Under the pieces are notes generated by a model. It saw only the letters and a program-made list of their open reading frames with translations, did not search any database and was not told the origin of the DNA. Source: an uncultured Porphyromonadaceae bacterium (GTDB lineage: Bacteria > Bacteroidota > Bacteroidia > Bacteroidales > Muribaculaceae). Taken from it: 11,798 bases of DNA. Positions within the stretch are counted from its first letter, which is position 1. Every line of letters starts with the position of its first letter. Positions 7,861-11,798 of this stretch are shown piece by piece. The position numbers and the translations under genes were made by a program. The stretch lies in the NCBI GenBank assembly GCA_905193485.1, contig CAJJOX010000053.1, positions 1 through 11,798 of the forward strand. Reading direction: 5' to 3'.

Positions 7861-9738
7861 TTAATTACCGCTTTGTTTGTCGAGAATCACGTGCATCCGG
7901 CAGTTGCGGCAGTCAAAATCGAGGCTGAAATTCATCGGGCCTGATACAAGATGCAACCCGGAAGGCCATTTTGCACCGTCGGGTGTTTGCAGGCAGCGGC
8001 CGAATTCGCGTCGCAGACAGTAGCGTGTGGTCATTACGCACAGCCGATCGTCGGCTTCTGTCAGCTTTTTTGAGCCGGTTTCAAGAGCCGGACTGATAGA
8101 GGTCACGTTGTGATCGGTGTAGAATTGCCGGGCAAGCCGGTTGGCCACATTGTCGTGATAAGTCAGTGTCGCGGACGGGAACGGGACGTCCGGGTTCTCG
8201 TGACGCCTTAGCGGGCGCCGGTGCGACAGGCGTATCTGGCGCATGAGGGCATCGGTGGCGCGACGCCTGATATCGGCCAATACGGAGCGTGGAATGAATG
8301 TCGGTCCGGCGGTATCGGTGATGTCAGTGACGCGGAAGTCGGTGTCGCCGGTTTTTGACAAGACGTCGCGCCGGGTCGCAAGCTGGTCGGTGTGAGCCGG
8401 TCGCAGTTCGATTGCGGTCGCAACCGTGCAGCTGTGTGACGCACCGTCGGTGATGTCGACAGCTATGCCTGAAGGTGTAAGCCGCAGCGTGAGATTTACG
8501 TCGATGAAGCGGCGGACGGTATCGGATTGCTCGAGGCGTGAGTTTAGCATGCGGTCGGAATTGCGATAGAGCGTTGTTCCGGCCGGAATGACGGGCGCAG
8601 GCTGTGCGGCGAAAAGGATGTTGCCGTCGACCCGGTTGAGCCGGAAACCGTGGTATAGGCGCGAGGCATCGAAGAAACCGAGGCCGTCGCCGTTGGCAAG
8701 CTGTTGCGTGAGATTGGCGGTGATGCGTCCCCGCCGGCATGACAGCACTTTGCCGACCGGCAAGCCGATCCATTTCGGCGTGTCGACGGATGCCATCCGG
8801 TATTCGGGCCGTGGTCCGGTAGTGAAATATGTCGTGAAGCCACGGTTGAAGCTGCGCGACGGGTCGGGTGTGAACGACAGTTCGGTTCGTCCGAGCGACG
8901 AACGGGCGTAGAGTTCGGGATGTGAGTCGATAATGGCGTCGAGCCGTCGGCGGTAATAGGCCACAATGTTTTTCACGTAGCCTGCGTCTTTGAGCCGTCC
9001 TTCGATCTTGAATGATGAAATGCCGGCCTCGAGCATCGGCTCAAGAAGATCGGAGCGGTTGAGGTCGCGCAGCGACAACAAGTGCTTGCCTTCAATGATA
9101 ATGTTGCCTTGGCTGTCGATGAGATCGAAGCGGTGACGGCAAATCTGCGGACATTCGCCGCGGTTGGCGCTTCGGCCAGTCGTGGCGAAGCCGGCCTGGC
9201 AGTCGCCGGAGTAGCTCACGCACAAGGCGCCATGGACAAATGCCTCGAGCGGCACGTCGACAGCGTCAGCTATCTGTGCCGTCTGCTCGAGCGTGAGCTC
9301 ACGCGGAAGCACGAGTTGCGAGAAGCCGGCGGCTTGCAGAAATGCCGCTTTTTCGGGCGTGCGTATGTCGCATTGCGTGCTGGCATGCAGCTCGATAGGG
9401 GGAATATCCATGCGCAACAAAGACATATCCTGAATAATAAGAGCATCGGCGCTACGCCTGTAGAGTTCGCCAATGAGGCGCTCTATCGATTTTATCTCAT
9501 CCTGATAGACAAGAGTGTTGACGGTGATGTAGATGCGGGCGTCGAAACGGTGTGCGAAGTCGATGGCGCGGCTGATGTCGTCAAGCGAGTTGGCCGCGGC
9601 TGATCTTGCGCCATGGGAAGAGGCTCCCATATAAACCGCGTCGGCTCCGTGGCGTATGGCATCGATGGCGATGTCGGCAGTGCGTGCCGGAGCAAGCAAT
9701 TCGATGGCTTTTGGCGTATTGTTGCGTGCAGTAGTCAT
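7861..9738 (-). CDS. U32 family RNA hydroxylase (RlhA/TrhP-like), formerly 'peptidase U32'
   Basis: A 625-residue protein of the U32 family. E. coli relatives RlhA (23S rRNA C2501) and TrhP (tRNA U34) are prephenate-dependent RNA hydroxylases, not proteases; which RNA this one modifies cannot be told from the sequence. The N-terminal TIM-barrel part runs from IELLAPART (12-20) to about 270. It contains VHGALCVSYSGDCQ (168-181), GRSANRGECPQICR (188-201) and FKIEGRLKDAGYV (243-255). Cys173, 180, 196 and 200 are the probable Fe-S ligands. Residues after about 290 fit the RlhA-type C-terminal extension (DUF3656-like). The end carries a second cysteine set, C574, C582, C610 and C613 (MTTRYCLRREFGRC, DFDCRNC). 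I chose the ATG at 9738 because family similarity starts directly after it and a -7 box lies just upstream; the longer open frame crosses the lgt promoter and start. Transcribed divergently from lgt. Confidence 0.9.
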   Translation of the reverse strand: MTTARNNTPKAIELLAPARTADIAIDAIRHGADAVYMGASSHGARSAAANSLDDISRAIDFAHRFDARIYITVNTLVYQDEIKSIERLIGELYRRSADALIIQDMSLLRMDIPPIELHASTQCDIRTPEKAAFLQAAGFSQLVLPRELTLEQTAQIADAVDVPLEAFVHGALCVSYSGDCQAGFATTGRSANRGECPQICRHRFDLIDSQGNIIIEGKHLLSLRDLNRSDLLEPMLEAGISSFKIEGRLKDAGYVKNIVAYYRRRLDAIIDSHPELYARSSLGRTELSFTPDPSRSFNRGFTTYFTTGPRPEYRMASVDTPKWIGLPVGKVLSCRRGRITANLTQQLANGDGLGFFDASRLYHGFRLNRVDGNILFAAQPAPVIPAGTTLYRNSDRMLNSRLEQSDTVRRFIDVNLTLRLTPSGIAVDITDGASHSCTVATAIELRPAHTDQLATRRDVLSKTGDTDFRVTDITDTAGPTFIPRSVLADIRRRATDALMRQIRLSHRRPLRRHENPDVPFPSATLTYHDNVANRLARQFYTDHNVTSISPALETGSKKLTEADDRLCVMTTRYCLRREFGRCLQTPDGAKWPSGLHLVSGPMNFSLDFDCRNCRMHVILDKQSGN

Positions 9739-9759
9739 TTCACTCGTGATTTCCGTGTG

Positions 9760-9767
9760 CAAAGGTA
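9760..9767 (-). promoter_or_regulatory. Bacteroidota -7 promoter element for the U32 gene
   Basis: The minus strand reads TACCTTTG followed by CACACGG, matching TAnnTTTG, 21 nt before the ATG at 9738, so the leader would be only about 15 nt. No clear -33 TTTG is seen at the standard spacing. Its position also supports the 9738 start over the longer open frame. Confidence 0.6.
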
Positions 9768-9796
9768 GTGATTTATATTTTTGACGCAGCCTCTTT

Positions 9797-9828
9797 TTTG
9801 TGGCATAAATGAAAAATGCGTACCTTTG
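9797..9828 (+). promoter_or_regulatory. Bacteroidota -33/-7 promoter for the lgt operon
   Basis: TTTG at 9797-9800 and TACCTTTG at 9821-9828 are separated by 20 nt, an excellent match to the Bacteroidota TTTG / TAnnTTTG pair. The lgt ATG is 18 nt after the -7 box, so the leader is about 12 nt and has no Shine-Dalgarno sequence. This is the best promoter in the window. Confidence 0.75.
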
Positions 9829-9846
9829 TGGAAAACAAATTGAAGT

Positions 9847-10710
9847 ATGATAATCGACTCGATAGTATGGGACGTGAATCCCGATCTCTTCAGCGGACCT
9901 ATAACGGTGAGATGGTATGGACTGATGTTTGCCATCGGATTTCTGGCCGGTTATGAGATTGTGGCCAGGATGTTCCGCCATGAAGGCGCTCCCGAGCGGT
10001 GGCTCGGCATCCTGCTTCTGTGGACAATGGCCGGTACCATAATCGGTGCCCGTCTGGGACATTGCTTTTTCTACGAATGGGATTTCTACGGAACTCATCC
10101 CGAAGAAATAATAAAGGTGTGGAAAGGCGGACTGGCAAGTCATGGCGGTGCTGTCGGTGTGATAATCGGTGTGCTATGCTTCTCCCTGTTCACCACTCGC
10201 CGCAGTCCGCTCTGGACGTTCGACCGCCTTGTGGTGCCCATCGCTCTCGTGGGGGCGCTTATCCGGCTGGGTAATCTCTTTAACTCCGAGATATTCGGTG
10301 GACCCACCGATCTGCCATGGGGAATGATGTTTGTCAATTCAAAGGAATGGCATGAGATGTATGAGGGTGTCGCCTGTCACCCGACGCAGATTTATGAGGC
10401 GCTGTGCTATCTGGCGCTGTTCGGACTGCTGATGTGGATGTACTGGAAACGCAATGCCGAAGGCCGTCCCGGACTGATATTCGGTGTTTTTCTGATCGGT
10501 GTGTTCCTGTCGCGGTTCATGATTGAGTTTATCAAAAACGATCAGGTCGATTTCGAACAGGACATGATGCTCAACATGGGGCAATGCCTCAGTATTCCGT
10601 TTGTGCTCGCCGGTATATTTTTCGTGATCCGGGCCATGATGCGTCCGGCTGTTCATCTCAGTTTCCCGAACCGTTATGCCGATGAGGACAAAAGCAAAAA
10701 TAAGAAATGA
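9847..10710 (+). CDS. lgt: Prolipoprotein diacylglyceryl transferase Lgt
   Basis: Inner-membrane enzyme that transfers diacylglycerol from phosphatidylglycerol to the lipobox cysteine of prolipoproteins, the first step of lipoprotein maturation. The 287-residue protein has the normal family length and about seven hydrophobic segments. Visible landmarks are VRWYGLMFAIGF (21-32), IIGARLGH (65-72), GGLASHGGA (94-102) with His99 as counterpart of E. coli His103, IRLGNLFNSEIFG (139-151) with Arg140 and Asn143 of the Lgt signature, CHPTQIYEA (177-185), and LSRFMIEFIK (221-230). The C-terminus is a short lysine-rich tail (DKSKNKK). The ATG at 9847 gives MIIDSIVWDV, a typical N-terminus. The stop overlaps the bioD start as ATGA, so the two are probably translationally coupled. 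The likely partner in the same pathway, lnb, lies about 3 kb to the left. Confidence 0.97.
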   Translation: MIIDSIVWDVNPDLFSGPITVRWYGLMFAIGFLAGYEIVARMFRHEGAPERWLGILLLWTMAGTIIGARLGHCFFYEWDFYGTHPEEIIKVWKGGLASHGGAVGVIIGVLCFSLFTTRRSPLWTFDRLVVPIALVGALIRLGNLFNSEIFGGPTDLPWGMMFVNSKEWHEMYEGVACHPTQIYEALCYLALFGLLMWMYWKRNAEGRPGLIFGVFLIGVFLSRFMIEFIKNDQVDFEQDMMLNMGQCLSIPFVLAGIFFVIRAMMRPAVHLSFPNRYADEDKSKNKK

Positions 10711-11351
10711 GCGAAATATATTTTATAACAGGAATTGATACCGATGCCGGGAAGAGCTATGCGACGGGTTATATGGCCCGCGAGATGGGTCGGAGCGGGC
10801 ATCGCGTGGTGACGCAGAAATTCATTCAGACAGGATGTGTCGGCAGCTCGGAAGACATAGAGCTGCACCGCCGCATTACAGGTACCGGAATGCTTCCGGA
10901 AGATCTTGACCACACCACGGCGCCTGTAATATTCAGTTATCCGGCCTCGGCACAGCTTGCCGCACGTCTCGACGGGCGCGGGATTGACCTCGGCGAGATC
11001 GACCGCGCCACACAACGCCTTGCAGAGCGTTATGACACGGTGCTGATAGAGGGCGCCGGCGGTCTGATGGTTCCTCTCACCGACCAATTCATGGCCATAG
11101 ATTATGCCGCCACAAGGAATTTGCCCGTGATGCTCGTGACCAACAGCCGCCTCGGATCGATCAATCACACGATACTCTCACTCGAAGCGATCAAGAGCCG
11201 CGGCATAAGATTGCACAGCGTGCTATACAACACATATTTCGACTCAATTGACGCGACGATTGCAGCCGATACACGCGCATTCATCGAACGCTATGTGAAG
11301 CGTCATTTCCCCGGTTCACTAATCATAGATATACCTGTCATTGAACTTTGA
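10707..11351 (+). CDS. bioD: ATP-dependent dethiobiotin synthetase BioD
   Basis: Cytoplasmic enzyme closing the ureido ring of dethiobiotin from 7,8-diaminopelargonic acid, CO2 and ATP, the penultimate step of biotin synthesis. The 214 residues match the family length. The P-loop is GIDTDAGKS (9-17, Lys16), with Ser where the usual GTDTxVGKT ends in Thr. KFIQTGC (38-44) carries the substrate-loop lysine (Lys38), SEDIELHRR (48-56) follows, SYPASAQLAA (77-86) is a family stretch, and IEGAGGLMVPL (114-124) is the conserved acidic/glycine motif. It overlaps lgt by 4 nt (ATGA) and is followed after 8 nt by the exonuclease gene. No other biotin gene (bioA, B, C, F) is in the window, so its link here to lgt looks like a housekeeping operon rather than a biotin cluster. 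Confidence 0.95.
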   Translation: MSEIYFITGIDTDAGKSYATGYMAREMGRSGHRVVTQKFIQTGCVGSSEDIELHRRITGTGMLPEDLDHTTAPVIFSYPASAQLAARLDGRGIDLGEIDRATQRLAERYDTVLIEGAGGLMVPLTDQFMAIDYAATRNLPVMLVTNSRLGSINHTILSLEAIKSRGIRLHSVLYNTYFDSIDATIAADTRAFIERYVKRHFPGSLIIDIPVIEL

Positions 11352-11359
11352 CCACATCT

Positions 11360-11798
11360 ATGTTACACTCTTTGATACCATCGATCTCAATAAGTAAAGA
11401 AATCATAGCCGAAATGCCGATGGCCGAATATCATGGCGATATCCATGTTGTGGACACTGCTGCCGATGTGCGGTCGGCAGTGCGTTATCTCTCACGTAAC
11501 GCCATCGTGGGATTCGATACGGAAACGCGGCCTTCATTCCGCAAAGGCCGCACTCACAATGTGGCTCTGGTGCAGCTTTCGGCCGACGATTGCTGCTTTT
11601 TGATCCGTCTATGCAAAACCGGTTTCACCGCTCCGCTGCGAGATTTTTTCGAGAATGAATCTGTTGTCAAAGTGGGGCTGTCGGTGAAAGATGACTTTCA
11701 CGGGCTGCAGCGTCTGGGTGAGTTTAATCCGTCCGGCTTCATCGAATTGCAGGAATATGTACGCGCTTTCGGCATCCAGGACAAAAGCCTGCAGAAGA
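11360..11798 (+). CDS. DnaQ-fold 3'-5' exonuclease (RNase D/WRN-like), C-terminus cut off by window edge
   Basis: The frame is open from the ATG at 11360 to the right edge (146 full codons, hand-translated). It resembles small DEDD-superfamily 3'-5' exonucleases of the RNase D/WRN type found in Bacteroidota. Exo motif I is IVGFDTETRPSF (49-60; Asp53, Glu55), followed by KGRTHNVALVQLS (62-74), the usual nucleic-acid-side strand. Exo motif II is KVGLSVKDDFHGL (104-116), with Asp112 the likely metal ligand. The terminal stretch IELQEYVRAFGIQDKSLQK (128-146) matches the region before motif III, which lies outside the window. Whether the substrate is DNA or RNA cannot be judged. The start is 8 nt after the bioD stop, so it is probably the third gene of the lgt operon. 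Confidence 0.9.
   Translation, partial: MLHSLIPSISISKEIIAEMPMAEYHGDIHVVDTAADVRSAVRYLSRNAIVGFDTETRPSFRKGRTHNVALVQLSADDCCFLIRLCKTGFTAPLRDFFENESVVKVGLSVKDDFHGLQRLGEFNPSGFIELQEYVRAFGIQDKSLQK

Noticed and set aside
9739..10143. Open frame upstream of the U32 gene that would extend it to 760 residues
   Set aside because: It crosses the divergent intergenic region and runs antisense through the start of lgt; U32 homology begins right after the ATG at 9738.
10674..11168. 164-codon open frame on the minus strand opposite bioD
   Set aside because: It is an antisense shadow of bioD, with no recognisable domain and no promoter-like element; bioD has full family motifs on the other strand.
1..11798. CRISPR arrays, tRNA or rRNA genes, insertion sequences, phage or defence genes
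   Set aside because: Reading both strands I found no spaced direct repeats, no tRNA-like cloverleaf in the gaps, no transposase motifs and no island-like change in composition; gaps are all under 175 nt and hold only promoters and small dyads.

Overview
The window is ordinary-looking chromosomal DNA from a member of the Bacteroidota, most likely order Bacteroidales; a Muribaculaceae-like gut lineage would fit the fairly GC-rich sequence. The evidence is the -7 elements of the form TAnnTTTG in front of four transcription units, start codons without clear Shine-Dalgarno sequences, SecA with long N-terminal insertions, a serine-type sulfatase, and a Lnb-type lipoprotein acyltransferase. There are nine protein-coding genes, two of them cut by the window edges. 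I see no tRNA, rRNA, CRISPR array, insertion sequence or prophage.

Left part, minus strand (reading right to left): galE (UDP-glucose 4-epimerase), lnb (DUF4105/Lnb lipoprotein N-acyltransferase candidate), a PafA-like alkaline phosphatase superfamily protein that has lost its catalytic residues, and a secreted S1-family sulfatase. These four follow one another with gaps of 9 nt, an overlap of 23 nt and a gap of 83 nt, and probably form one operon from a promoter just upstream of galE. A perfect 8-bp inverted repeat sits in the 83-nt gap. After a weak terminator-like hairpin comes secA, with its own promoter and its C-terminal part beyond base 1.

Right part: a U32-family (RlhA/TrhP-like) RNA hydroxylase on the minus strand is transcribed divergently from a plus-strand operon lgt-bioD-exonuclease (ATGA overlap, then 8 nt). 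The two directions share a 108-nt intergenic region with two identical TACCTTTG -7 boxes in opposite orientations. The last gene, a DnaQ-fold 3'-5' exonuclease, runs off the right edge.

Taken together the window is rich in cell-envelope biogenesis: SecA exports precursors, Lgt adds the diacylglyceryl group to lipoproteins, Lnb would add the final N-acyl chain, GalE supplies UDP-galactose for surface glycans, and the sulfatase acts on sulfated glycans outside the cytoplasm. The most interesting item is the pseudo-phosphatase translationally linked to lnb and close to secA: it keeps the PafA fold signature but none of the metal ligands, which suggests a non-enzymatic envelope role.
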